DNA of 64,000 bases from Castellaniella sp. GTDB lineage: Bacteria > Pseudomonadota > Gammaproteobacteria > Burkholderiales > Burkholderiaceae_B. Each line of letters starts with the position of its first letter. Within the stretch, counting starts at the first letter, position 1. The notes beneath the pieces are model-generated. The model was not told the origin of the DNA. It did no database searches and worked only from the letters and a program-made list of their open reading frames with translations. This document shows, in pieces, positions 36,666 through 44,434 of the stretch. The stretch spans positions 620,001 to 684,000 of the forward strand of contig NZ_JAUCCU010000002.1 of the NCBI RefSeq assembly GCF_034675845.1. The letters run 5' to 3'. The translations under genes and the position numbers were made by a program.

Positions 36666-37835
36666 ATGAGCACCGATGATGCAAAACCCGTCAAACTGAC
36701 ACCAGTGCCCGAAGGCTACGCCGACTGGCTGGTCGAGCTGAAAACCCGCATCCACACCGCCCAGCAACGCGCCGCGCTGGCGGTTAATCGTGAACTCGTG
36801 CTGCTCTACTGGCAGATTGGTCAGGACATCCTGGCACGGCAGGCCGCACAGGGTTGGGGTGCGAAAGTCATCGAGCGGCTGTCGCAGGACTTGCGTTCGG
36901 CCTTCCCGGAGATGAAAGGTTTTTCCCGCGCCAACCTGATGTATATGCGGGCGTTTGCGGCGGCGTGGCCCGACGAGCAAATTGTCCAACAGGCTGTTGG
37001 ACAATTGCCCTGGGGGCACAATCTTGTGCTGTTGTCGCAGTTGAGCCTGCTGATGGAGCAGGTATTGGCCCCGCGCTTCGAGTTCAAGCCCAAGAACTCT
37101 GACAGCGGCCCGACGCCGGGCTTTGACTATGGCGACGGGGGGTATGACCCGGATCGCTGCAATTTCGGTGTCAACGAGCAGACCGGGGCCTACCAGATCG
37201 AGATCAAGGGCCTGGCCGAGCCCAAAAGCCAAGAGGCTGCGCGTATCTGCCAGGAGGACTTGAACGAAGTGATCGCGGCCTTCGTACAAGACAAGCCCAC
37301 CATCGAGCGCGGCCTGTTCGATGAGGAACTGGTGCCCGAAGAACTGACGCAGGTTCGCATGGGCAAGATCATCAAGGACAAATACCCCGAGTTTGACGCC
37401 GAAGATCAGGAGGCCGTGCGGCAGCACGCCATCGCCGCCCTCAACCTTACGCAGCAGGCCAAGCGGCTTGTTACTGACGGCGAAAGTGATGGGTCGCCTA
37501 ATACGGCCTTGCTCGACGGCGTGCGCCGCTTCGCGATGGACGTGCGTGAACTGGATATTGACCTGATAGACCGCATCAATCCCTTCGGCGAAGCCTATGC
37601 CATCCTCGCCAAGACCATGAGCGAAGACAGCTTGAAGCAGGTCGCAACGGCCATCTCGACCAAGCGCACCACAATCACGCCTGACGATGCCAAAGTGATT
37701 GCCAAGCGCGCGGCTGAGTTCAAGCGCGAACGCGGGCGGCTTCCATCGGCAACCTCGCAAGATACCTGGGAAAAGCACCTTGCCGAAGGCGCAGCCGCAT
37801 TCATGCGTTTCAGGGCGGAGGGGCGCTATGAGTAA
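36666..37835 (+). CDS. Chimera: DUF1016 N-domain fused in frame to a helicase C-terminus
   Basis: This protein has 389 residues. Residues 1-126 match the N-terminal domain of DUF1016/YhcG PDDEXK proteins (RELVLLYWQIGQDIL, GFSRANLMYMRAFAAAWP, LPWGHNLVLLSQL). From about position 37041 the sequence changes to a segment (EQVLAPRFEFKPKNSDSGP onward to NPFGEAYAILAKTM) that looks like the C-terminal part of large helicases encoded next to GIY-YIG genes. Neither the DUF1016 nuclease domain nor the helicase motor is present. An in-frame deletion joining two genes is the simplest explanation. GGGGA precedes the ATG at 36666. Confidence 0.65.
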   Translation: MSTDDAKPVKLTPVPEGYADWLVELKTRIHTAQQRAALAVNRELVLLYWQIGQDILARQAAQGWGAKVIERLSQDLRSAFPEMKGFSRANLMYMRAFAAAWPDEQIVQQAVGQLPWGHNLVLLSQLSLLMEQVLAPRFEFKPKNSDSGPTPGFDYGDGGYDPDRCNFGVNEQTGAYQIEIKGLAEPKSQEAARICQEDLNEVIAAFVQDKPTIERGLFDEELVPEELTQVRMGKIIKDKYPEFDAEDQEAVRQHAIAALNLTQQAKRLVTDGESDGSPNTALLDGVRRFAMDVRELDIDLIDRINPFGEAYAILAKTMSEDSLKQVATAISTKRTTITPDDAKVIAKRAAEFKRERGRLPSATSQDTWEKHLAEGAAAFMRFRAEGRYE

Positions 37836-39009
37836 CTTCGATCTTGATGACCTGGCAGCAGAACTGGCCGAGTTCGCGCCGCCTGAGAAGAAAAAGGGAC
37901 GCCCCGCCAGCGAGGAGCGTGTCATCGTCGGCTTCGAGGAAATCCAACGCTTTACCGAGCAGCATGGGCGTGCGCCGCAGCATGGCGAAGACCGCGACAT
38001 ATTCGAGCGCCTGTATGCCGTGCGCCTAGACCGTCTGCGCGCGCTCCCGGACTGCCGCGCCGTGCTTGAGCCGCTGGATCACCAGGGCTTGCTTGCTGAG
38101 GCACAGACCAATGCCGCTTCAGCAGACGACGCCATCGACATCGACGACCTGGCTGCCGAGCTGGCGGGTGTTGCCGACGCGGACGACATCACGGTCTTGC
38201 GCCATGTTCGAACCAGCGCCGAAAAGCGCGCTGCTGAGGAGATTGCGGATCGCAAGCCGTGCGAAGACTTTGGTGGGTTCAAAGAGCTGTTTGATCAGGC
38301 GCGCAGTGATCTGAGTGCAGGTTTAAGAGTGACTCGGCCTTTCGGGCAATACGCAACGATTGAAGTGGATCATTGGTTCATCCTGGACGGACAAATGGCG
38401 TATGTGGCTGAGGAAGGTGAAGAGTTCGACTCGCCACAAGGCAAGAAAGATGCTCGGCTGCGTGTCATTTTCTCGAACGGTACAGAAAGTAACCTGCTGC
38501 GCCTGTCCCTAGCCCGTGCTTTGTACAAAGACGAAACAGCACGTCGAATTACTGATCCAGATATGGGGCCTTTGTTTAGCGACTCCCTGGAAGAGGGTGA
38601 TCTGGAGAGTGGCACTATTTATGTGTTGCGCTCGCTGTCTGAGAACCCCTATGTGGCCGAGCATCGCGATGTCATCCACAAGATTGGTGTGACCGGCGGC
38701 AAGGTAGAGACACGCATCGCCAATGCCGAACACGATTCCACCTATCTGTTGGCCAAGGTCGAAGTGGTAGCAACCTACAAGCTCGCAGGCATCAACCGAA
38801 CGCGGATGGAAAATCTGTTCCACAGGCTGTTCGCACCTGCACGGCTGAACATCACCATCAATGATCGCTTCGGCCATCCCGTGCAGCCCGAGGAATGGTT
38901 TCTCGTCCCGCTATTTGTCATCGACGAGGCCGTCGCGCGCATCAAGGATGGGAGTATCACTGGGTATATCTATGATCCCAAAGCTGCGACGTTGGTAACG
39001 GCGGTTTAA
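37828..39009 (+). CDS. GIY-YIG nuclease family protein (T5orf172-like domain)
   Basis: This protein has 393 residues. The N-terminal half is acidic and contains the repeated DDLAAELA motif (residues 5-12 and about 108-115). The C-terminal half has a T5orf172/MUG113-type GIY-YIG domain: GTIYVLRSLSENPYV, HKIGVTGGKVETRI with the conserved Arg, and AENLFHRLFA-like ENLFHRLFAPARL with the catalytic Glu, then PEEWFLVPL. It overlaps the upstream gene by 8 bases, and in other genomes such proteins follow helicases, so the pair likely formed a DNA-acting defence unit before the helicase was deleted. Confidence 0.75.
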   Translation: MSNFDLDDLAAELAEFAPPEKKKGRPASEERVIVGFEEIQRFTEQHGRAPQHGEDRDIFERLYAVRLDRLRALPDCRAVLEPLDHQGLLAEAQTNAASADDAIDIDDLAAELAGVADADDITVLRHVRTSAEKRAAEEIADRKPCEDFGGFKELFDQARSDLSAGLRVTRPFGQYATIEVDHWFILDGQMAYVAEEGEEFDSPQGKKDARLRVIFSNGTESNLLRLSLARALYKDETARRITDPDMGPLFSDSLEEGDLESGTIYVLRSLSENPYVAEHRDVIHKIGVTGGKVETRIANAEHDSTYLLAKVEVVATYKLAGINRTRMENLFHRLFAPARLNITINDRFGHPVQPEEWFLVPLFVIDEAVARIKDGSITGYIYDPKAATLVTAV

Positions 39010-39065
39010 TTAGAGACAGCTATGCCGATCAAGCGTCCGCAGCTAGCCAAAGATTGGGGGAAATT

Positions 39066-40127
39066 GTGAAGTTAAAGAGGGAAGCCAAGACACTGAAAGC
39101 CAAGGCTATCGCATCCTTGAAGCGGGGGCTGGAGGCGTTCAACAACCACGACGATGATGGAAGGCCAGAGACTGTCCTGCTTATGCTTCAGCACGCCAGT
39201 GAAATGTTAACTAAGGCATTGTTGGTTCAGAAGGGGCAAAACGTCTTCGACAAGGAAAAGGGGACTTCCATCGGTATCGAGAAGGCGTTGAACATTGCTC
39301 AGTCCAAAGGGTGGGTGAGCGCTGCGCAAGCTGGGGCCGTCCGCGTCATCGACGCGATGCGCGACCAAGCCCAGCACTGGATGATCGTGGTTCCAGAAGA
39401 CGCTCTTTACATCAACGCCAGGGCATTGATCACCGTCTTGGATGAAGTCCTGACTGAACATTTCGAAGACACGCTCGCTGACAACCTTCCGGTACGGGTC
39501 CTTCCTCTGTCGACCCAAGCGCTTCCTGATTTCTTAATGCTGGTGAATCGGGAGTATGAGCAGATTCGAGAACTGCTTGCTCCGGGCCGAAGAGCGCGAG
39601 ACGAAGCCAGGGGCCGAATTACGGCACTCCTGGCGATGGAAGCCCACGTTAGCGAGGAAGTCGCGGTTTCCAAGCGTGACCTGGATCGAATCGAGGATGC
39701 CATTAAAGGGGATATTCCGGTAGAGCAGGTGTTTCCACGGTTGATGACCTTAGCAACGAACGTGGAAGGCGAAGGTCCGACTATTCGTGTTCGAATCACC
39801 AAAGCGGCAGATGCCCCGGCTATTCGTTACATATCCGGTGATGACCCAGAGGGCGCAGCGGCCATCCGTGAAGTAGATCTCCAGAAAAAATACCACTGGA
39901 GCCCTAGCGCTTTGGCGGACAAGTTGGGTTTGTCGGCCAGCAAGGCCAAGGCCGTCCGCGACTTCCTGCGCATAGACGAAGATCCAGCCAACGTGATGGT
40001 TTTCGAGTTCGGGTCTCAAAAGCATCCCCGATATTCCGACAATGCGCTACGTGTGCTTCGGGATGCCATTACGCCAGAATTAGTCGAGGAAGCATGGCGG
40101 GCACGCCCGCGGAAGCGCGGTAGGTAG
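39066..40127 (+). CDS. DUF3644-like conserved protein
   Basis: This 353-residue protein starts with a basic helix (KLKREAKTLKAKAIASLKRG), then the segment LLMLQHASEMLTKALLVQKG (about 40-60) that resembles DUF3644, which also appears in defence islands. The C-terminal part (YHWSPSALADKLGLSASKAKAVRDFL) looks like a winged helix. GGGGGA sits 6 bases before GTG 39066, preferred over TTG 39054. A 15-codon reading frame (39022-39069) overlaps the start and could couple translation. Function is unknown. Confidence 0.6.
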   Translation: MKLKREAKTLKAKAIASLKRGLEAFNNHDDDGRPETVLLMLQHASEMLTKALLVQKGQNVFDKEKGTSIGIEKALNIAQSKGWVSAAQAGAVRVIDAMRDQAQHWMIVVPEDALYINARALITVLDEVLTEHFEDTLADNLPVRVLPLSTQALPDFLMLVNREYEQIRELLAPGRRARDEARGRITALLAMEAHVSEEVAVSKRDLDRIEDAIKGDIPVEQVFPRLMTLATNVEGEGPTIRVRITKAADAPAIRYISGDDPEGAAAIREVDLQKKYHWSPSALADKLGLSASKAKAVRDFLRIDEDPANVMVFEFGSQKHPRYSDNALRVLRDAITPELVEEAWRARPRKRGR

Positions 40128-40217
40128 CCTTGTTGGCCTATGTCCATTTTCAGCAAGGGCGTCGCGAGTTTGATTTACCTTGGCCGCAGGCCAGAATGAA
40201 CGCCAAGAGGAAAGAGC

Positions 40218-40436
40218 ATGACGAGGCTGCACCAGGACGATCAAACCGAGCCGTGTTTCATCACCGACGGCCCGCCGTCCAATGACCTGCCGATGCCTCC
40301 GCACCGGATCATGAACCTGCCGCAAATCCTGGCTGACCTTCCCGATGACGAGTTGGCGAGGTGGCCCGGCGACTTGGCCGACGCCGAGCGGCAGAAGCGG
40401 CAAGGCTGGAGGTTGAAAGTCACCGATGGTGGCTAG
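40218..40436 (+). CDS. Small hypothetical protein
   Basis: This reading frame has 72 codons with AGGAAAG 6 bases before the ATG. The product is acidic in the middle (LPDDELARWPGDLADAERQ) with no signal or membrane segment. It follows the DUF3644-like gene by 90 bases on the same strand. I do not recognise the family. It may be a truncated end of a larger island gene. Confidence 0.4.
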   Translation: MTRLHQDDQTEPCFITDGPPSNDLPMPPHRIMNLPQILADLPDDELARWPGDLADAERQKRQGWRLKVTDGG

Positions 40437-40443
40437 CTCAACT

Positions 40444-40478
40444 TTTCTTGGTATTGCATGGTACTTTGCATGGTATCG
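40444..40478. repeat. Second cluster of GCATGGTATC-type repeats
   Basis: TTGGTATTGCATGGTACTTT and then GCATGGTATCG give three copies of the word that also clusters at 35422-35578. The 11-mer GCATGGTATCG is identical at 35568 and 40468. Their position at the end of the first cargo block, just before the second integrase block, fits an attachment-site arm of the first element. Confidence 0.5.
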
Positions 40479-40661
40479 TGCGCATGCAAATAAATAAAAC
40501 TTTGATTTCGAAAGGATTTTTTCTATTATTGACAATCGAGTTGGGTGAATTGACGTCCTTCGGGGACTATCGCCAGCTATCGAAAAAGACGTAACGTGTT
40601 GATTTAAAAAGAAATACGTCACGGCGGCTATCGGTGGCTATCGCCGACCAGCGAAATGGAT

Positions 40662-40934
40662 TGACGGTAGGGCTGGCGGTAAGAACCGGGGGGCGGATCA
40701 AGACCCTCCCGTTTACTATTGAGACCAAAACGGTCTTTGACGGTAAAACACTCCTCTGGAAAGCTTGTTTCATGCGGCTTTCCGGGCATCAACAGGTCTC
40801 CTGACCCCTGACGGTAAAAGCCGTCACGAAACAGGAGGAAAACCTCGATGCTTACCGACACAGCACTGCGCAATCTGAAGCCTAAGTAGTTGACTTATAA
40901 GGATTCTGATCGGGGTTGGACGTACGTGACGGTA
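40662..40934. repeat. TGACGGTA repeats, probable arm sites of integrase 2
   Basis: TGACGGTA occurs in direct orientation at 40662, 40739, 40809 and 40927, three of them followed by AA or GG. A further inverse match (CCGTCAC) follows the third. They lie in and just before the 5' end of integrase 2 and differ from the GCATGGTATC repeats of integrase 1. The region 40479-40660 otherwise holds GGCTATCG-type repeats and no gene. Confidence 0.55.
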
Positions 40935-42104
40935 TCGACTGCCGGTACCGTCACCTTCCGCTACGATTACCGTCTCAACGGGCGCCGTGAGACCCTGACC
41001 ATCGGCCGCTACGGCTTGGGCGGCATCTCGCTGGCCCTGGCCCGTGAAAAGCTGCTCGATGCCAAGAAGGCTGTCGCTGCGGGCCGTTCCCCGGCACTGG
41101 AGAAGCAGCGTGAGAAGCGCCGGCTCACCGCAGACAAGAACTTCGGTGATGTAGCGCTCAAGTGGCTGGCGGACGCCAAGATGGCGGACAGCACACGCGC
41201 GATGCGCAAGCATGTCGTCGACCGCGACATCCTGCCGGTGTTCAAGAGCCGGCTGCTCAATGAAATCACCGCTGATGACCTGCGGGCCTTGTGCAACAAG
41301 GTGAAGGCGCGCGGGGCGCCTGCCACTGCGGTGCATGTCCGCGACATCGTGAAGCAGGTCTATGCCTTTGCGATCCTGCATGGGGAGAGGGTGGACAACC
41401 CGGCCAACGACGTGGCGGCCGCCTCGATCGCCACTTTCGTGCCGAAGGATCGGGCGCTGTCGCCGACCGAGATCCGGCTGGCGTTCCACCAGTTGGAGTC
41501 CATTGCGACCTACCCGACGATCCGCCTGGCGCTGCGCATGGTTCTGCTGACCCTGGTGCGCAAGAGCGAGTTGATCGAGGCCACCTGGAGTGAGATTGAC
41601 TTCGAGAACGCGACCTGGACGATTCCGAAGCAGCGCATGAAGGGGCGCAACCCTCACGTGGTCTATCTGTCGCGGCAGGCGCTGGACATCCTGGTGGCAT
41701 TGCACACCTGCGCGGCAGGCTCGAAGTTCGTGCTGCCCTCGCGCTATGAGCCGACCCGTTGCATGGCGCATGCGATCCTGAACCGGGTGACCCAACTCAT
41801 CGTGGAGCGTGCCAAGGCTGCTGGACTGCCGCTGGAGCCCTTTACCGTGCATGACCTGCGCCGTACCGGCTCTACGCTGCTCAACGAAGTGGGCTTCAAC
41901 GGCGACTGGATCGAGAAGTGCCTGGCGCACGAGGAAGGGCGTTCCTCGCGCTCGATCTACAACAAGGCCGAGTACGCCGAGCAGCGGCGGCACATGCTGC
42001 AGGAGTGAGCCGACATGGTCGATGCCTGGATCGACGAGCGCATCCATGTGCCGAAGCTGCTGCCGGAGAACGTATCGGTCCCTGTTCTCAGCGCGGCTTT
42101 GTGA
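40848..42104 (+). pseudogene. Tyrosine integrase 2, with two in-frame stop codons
   Basis: AGGAGG precedes ATG 40848 (MLTDTALRNLKPK), then a TAG at 40887-40889 interrupts the frame. Reading resumes without a shift through TYKDSDRGWTYVTV to a full catalytic domain: Arg in TLVRKSELIEATW, HDLRRTGSTLL, LAHEEG, and Tyr in SIYNKAEYAEQ. A TGA at 42006-42008 stands where relatives have Trp (QEW-ADMVDAW), and the same frame goes on to LLPENVSVPVLSAAL and a stop at 42102-42104. All catalytic residues remain, so a shorter product from an internal start might retain activity. Confidence 0.85.
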
Positions 42105-42224
42105 AGGGAGGGCCGCATGATGACCGTATCGAAACTCTCTGTCGGCGGCCAGCGCAAGGTTTGCCGACAGGACGAAAAGATCACTCTGGGTGATCTTTTG
42201 TGGTCCTTGCCAAACTGGCCGATC

Positions 42225-42253
42225 TTGGCGAAGGTTTACAAATATGTTATTTT
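42225..42253 (+). promoter_or_regulatory. abiE promoter
   Basis: TTGGCG at 42225-42230 and TATTTT at 42248-42253 are 17 bases apart. Transcription would begin at or near the ATG at 42261, so the message would be leaderless or nearly so. No ribosome site lies before that ATG, which agrees. Confidence 0.45.
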
Positions 42254-42275
42254 GAGCACTATGGATGCTCAAAAT
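42249..42275. promoter_or_regulatory. Operator of the abiE operon over the start codon
   Basis: ATTTTGAGCA (42249-42258) and TGCTCAAAAT (42266-42275) form a perfect 10-bp inverted repeat with a 7-base centre that includes the ATG of abiEi. AbiEi antitoxins bind inverted repeats at their own promoter and repress it, so this is the likely autoregulatory site. Confidence 0.75.
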
Positions 42276-43082
42276 TCAGGAAAATTGAACCGCTTGCTGA
42301 CCGAACTGGGCGATACGCGCCTGGTTTCCAGCCGCTGGCTACGGGCGCACGGCTACTCCAACAGCCTTGTGGCGCGCTACGTGGGCAGCGGCTGGCTGGT
42401 GTCGCCGGCGCGTGGCGTCTACATGCGCAGGGGCGGGCGGCTGCAATGGGAGGGCGTGGTCCGCAGCCTGCAGGTCGGGGAGGGGGTACCGCTGCACGTC
42501 GGGGGATGCTTCGCACTCGACCTGCAGGGACACGAGCACTACCTGCGCCTGGGCGATGCCGGGACGATCACGCTGTATGGGCCACAGCAGCCGCCGGGCT
42601 GGATGGGCAAGCTTTCACTGGAGCAGCGCTTCGAGTACGAGGGCAAGGGGCCGTTGGATCTCCCGGCCGTGCCTGTCACTGCGGAGGTCTCAGGGACGGC
42701 GTTGTCGGACGCGGGCTTGGCTTGGTACTCCGTTGCGTTTGGGGCCGATGCCGTGGTCTGCTCGACGCCCGAGCGGGCCATGCTGGAACTGTGCGACAGC
42801 GTATCGGGTGCGGCAGGGGTCTACGAAGCCGATGCGCTGATGCAGGCCATGACCACGCTGCGGCCGCAGCGTGTCGGCCTGATGCTGCGGCACTGCCGCA
42901 GCATCAAGGCGAAGCGGCTGTTCCTGGCCCTGGCCGATCGCCATCGGCATGCATGGCTGGCGCACGTGTCGTTGGAAGGCGTTGATCTAGGCCGGGGCAA
43001 GCGTGCGCTGGTGCCCGGTGGGCGCCTGCATCCGACCTACCAGATCACCTTGCCGGGAGACCTCGATGAGCACCTGGCTTGA
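42261..43082 (+). CDS. abiEi: Type IV antitoxin AbiEi
   Basis: The protein has 273 residues. The N-terminal winged helix (KLNRLLTELGDTRLVSSRWLRAHGYS...GSGWLVSPARGVYMR) is the AbiEi DNA-binding domain; the C-terminal domain counters the toxin. ATG 42261 sits inside the operator palindrome. An earlier ATG at 42117 with a strong ribosome site (AAGGGAGG) would add 48 unrelated residues and probably belonged to a lost gene behind integrase 2. It overlaps abiEii by 17 bases. Confidence 0.88.
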   Translation: MDAQNSGKLNRLLTELGDTRLVSSRWLRAHGYSNSLVARYVGSGWLVSPARGVYMRRGGRLQWEGVVRSLQVGEGVPLHVGGCFALDLQGHEHYLRLGDAGTITLYGPQQPPGWMGKLSLEQRFEYEGKGPLDLPAVPVTAEVSGTALSDAGLAWYSVAFGADAVVCSTPERAMLELCDSVSGAAGVYEADALMQAMTTLRPQRVGLMLRHCRSIKAKRLFLALADRHRHAWLAHVSLEGVDLGRGKRALVPGGRLHPTYQITLPGDLDEHLA

Positions 43083-44013
43083 TCAGTGGGACCGGCGCTA
43101 CACGGACCGCGTGCGGTTGCTGGTGGAGATCCTGCCGGTGCTTGCGCAGGAGCCGCGCTTCGCGCTCAAGGGCGGCACCGCCATCAACCTGTTCGAGCAC
43201 GATCTGCCGCGCCTGTCGGTGGACATCGATCTGGCCTGGTTGCCGGTGCACGACTATGCCGAGGATGCAAGACTGATCGCCGAAGCGTTGGGGCGATTGG
43301 CCGATGTGCTGCGTGCCCGGCCTCTGCAATTGCAGGTGCACACCTCGGCGGGTGAGGGCGGGGCGGTCACTCGCTTGGTGGCCAGTCGCGGCCGTGCGCG
43401 CGTGCAAATCGAAACGACACCTGTCATGCGTGGAGCGGTGCATCCGGTGCGCGGCATGGTGGTACGCCCGAGGGTGGAAGAGGCCTTCGGCTTTGCCGAG
43501 GTGCAGGTGCTGGCGTTCACCGACCTCTATGCCGGCAAGCTGGCGGCTGCGCTGTCGCGGCAGCACCCGCGCGATCTGTTCGACGTGGGCCTGCTGCTGG
43601 AGGATGAACGCGCGGATGCGGGTCTCTGGCGAACTTTTCTCGTGTACCTGACGTGCAGTCCGAAGCCGGCCTGGGAAATGCTGGCGCCGCGTGTGCCAGC
43701 GGATTTCGGAGCCACCTTCGAGGCCCATTTCAAGGGCATGACGTCCGAGCCTATCAGCGTGGCTGCCTTGCTGGAGAGTCGCGGGCGCCTGCTGGCGCGC
43801 GTAGCGCATTGGCTGGATGGGCCGTCGCGTGCCTTTCTGCAATCCGTCGAGGATGAGAAGGCGGATTTCAGTTTGATCGGATTGGCCCATGCGGCCGAGT
43901 TACCCGGCGTGCGGCGCAAGCTGCACAACCTGGCTCAGCGCACGGCGGCCAAGCGTGCGGCAGATCGCCGGCAGCTTGACGACACGCTGGCGCGGATCAC
44001 CGGTGCCGGATGA
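43066..44013 (+). CDS. abiEii: Type IV toxin AbiEii, nucleotidyltransferase
   Basis: This 315-residue toxin of the DUF1814 nucleotidyltransferase family has FALKGGTAINLFEHDLPRLSVDIDLAWLP (GGT and DxDL motifs, about residues 28-56). These carry the NTP-binding and metal residues; the later FTDLYAGKLAAALSRQHPRDLFDV fits the helical part. AbiEii proteins modify tRNA or block growth during phage infection. The start at 43066 (MSTWLDQWDRR) overlaps abiEi. All key motifs look intact. Confidence 0.9.
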   Translation: MSTWLDQWDRRYTDRVRLLVEILPVLAQEPRFALKGGTAINLFEHDLPRLSVDIDLAWLPVHDYAEDARLIAEALGRLADVLRARPLQLQVHTSAGEGGAVTRLVASRGRARVQIETTPVMRGAVHPVRGMVVRPRVEEAFGFAEVQVLAFTDLYAGKLAAALSRQHPRDLFDVGLLLEDERADAGLWRTFLVYLTCSPKPAWEMLAPRVPADFGATFEAHFKGMTSEPISVAALLESRGRLLARVAHWLDGPSRAFLQSVEDEKADFSLIGLAHAAELPGVRRKLHNLAQRTAAKRAADRRQLDDTLARITGAG

Positions 44014-44030
44014 CGAAGGAGGTTGACGCG

Positions 44031-44273
44031 ATGGTTCACGATTTCACACTGGTCTATGCACTGGACTCGGGCATGGGGTCGCAGGAGGATGTCCTTCGCC
44101 AAGTAGCGGACAGCGATTGCGCCGATGCCACGGTCGGCTGGGGGCGGCCGGGTCATGTCGGCCTGGCATTCAGCAGGGAGGCGAGCGACCGCGATACTGC
44201 GGTCACGCTTGCAACGGCGCAGATGGCACAGGCGCTGCCCGGGGCGGTGCTGGTCCGGGTAGATGCCGCGTAG
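44031..44273 (+). CDS. Small conserved protein downstream of AbiEii
   Basis: An 80-codon gene with AAGGAGG 8 bases before ATG 44031. The protein (MVHDFTLVYALDSG...DATVGWGRPGHVGLAFSREA...LPGAVLVRVDAA) resembles the N-terminal part of small bacterial proteins that often continue with a helix-turn-helix; here it stops early. It follows the toxin gene by 17 bases. It may be truncated, and its role is unknown. Confidence 0.5.
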   Translation: MVHDFTLVYALDSGMGSQEDVLRQVADSDCADATVGWGRPGHVGLAFSREASDRDTAVTLATAQMAQALPGAVLVRVDAA

Positions 44274-44434
44274 CCGCTGCAAGCATTTGATGATGGCGTC
44301 ATCATCGAACAGGGCGGTGCCGGCGCAGCTTCACGTCCGGTCCGCTGGACGAGTGGGTCTTCGCTGATCGAGAGGCCTGCTTGCGGCCTTCGATCACACT
44401 AATCATTGGCTTAAATCGGGCCCCCCGCTCACCG
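44274..44434. other. Non-coding stretch between small gene and nuclease-like gene
   Basis: No gene seen. GATGATG-GCGT-CATCATC forms a perfect 7-bp hairpin near 44288-44305 without a T-tract, and AATCATTGGCTTAAATCGGGCC around 44400-44421 looks like the edge of a mobile element, but I could not identify one. Confidence 0.3.

Noticed and set aside
40530..40555. Possible second copy of the guaA 3' end (ATCGAGTTGGGTGAATTGA)
   Set aside because: Needs insertions to match GATTGAGTGGGAATGA; too weak to call an attachment site.
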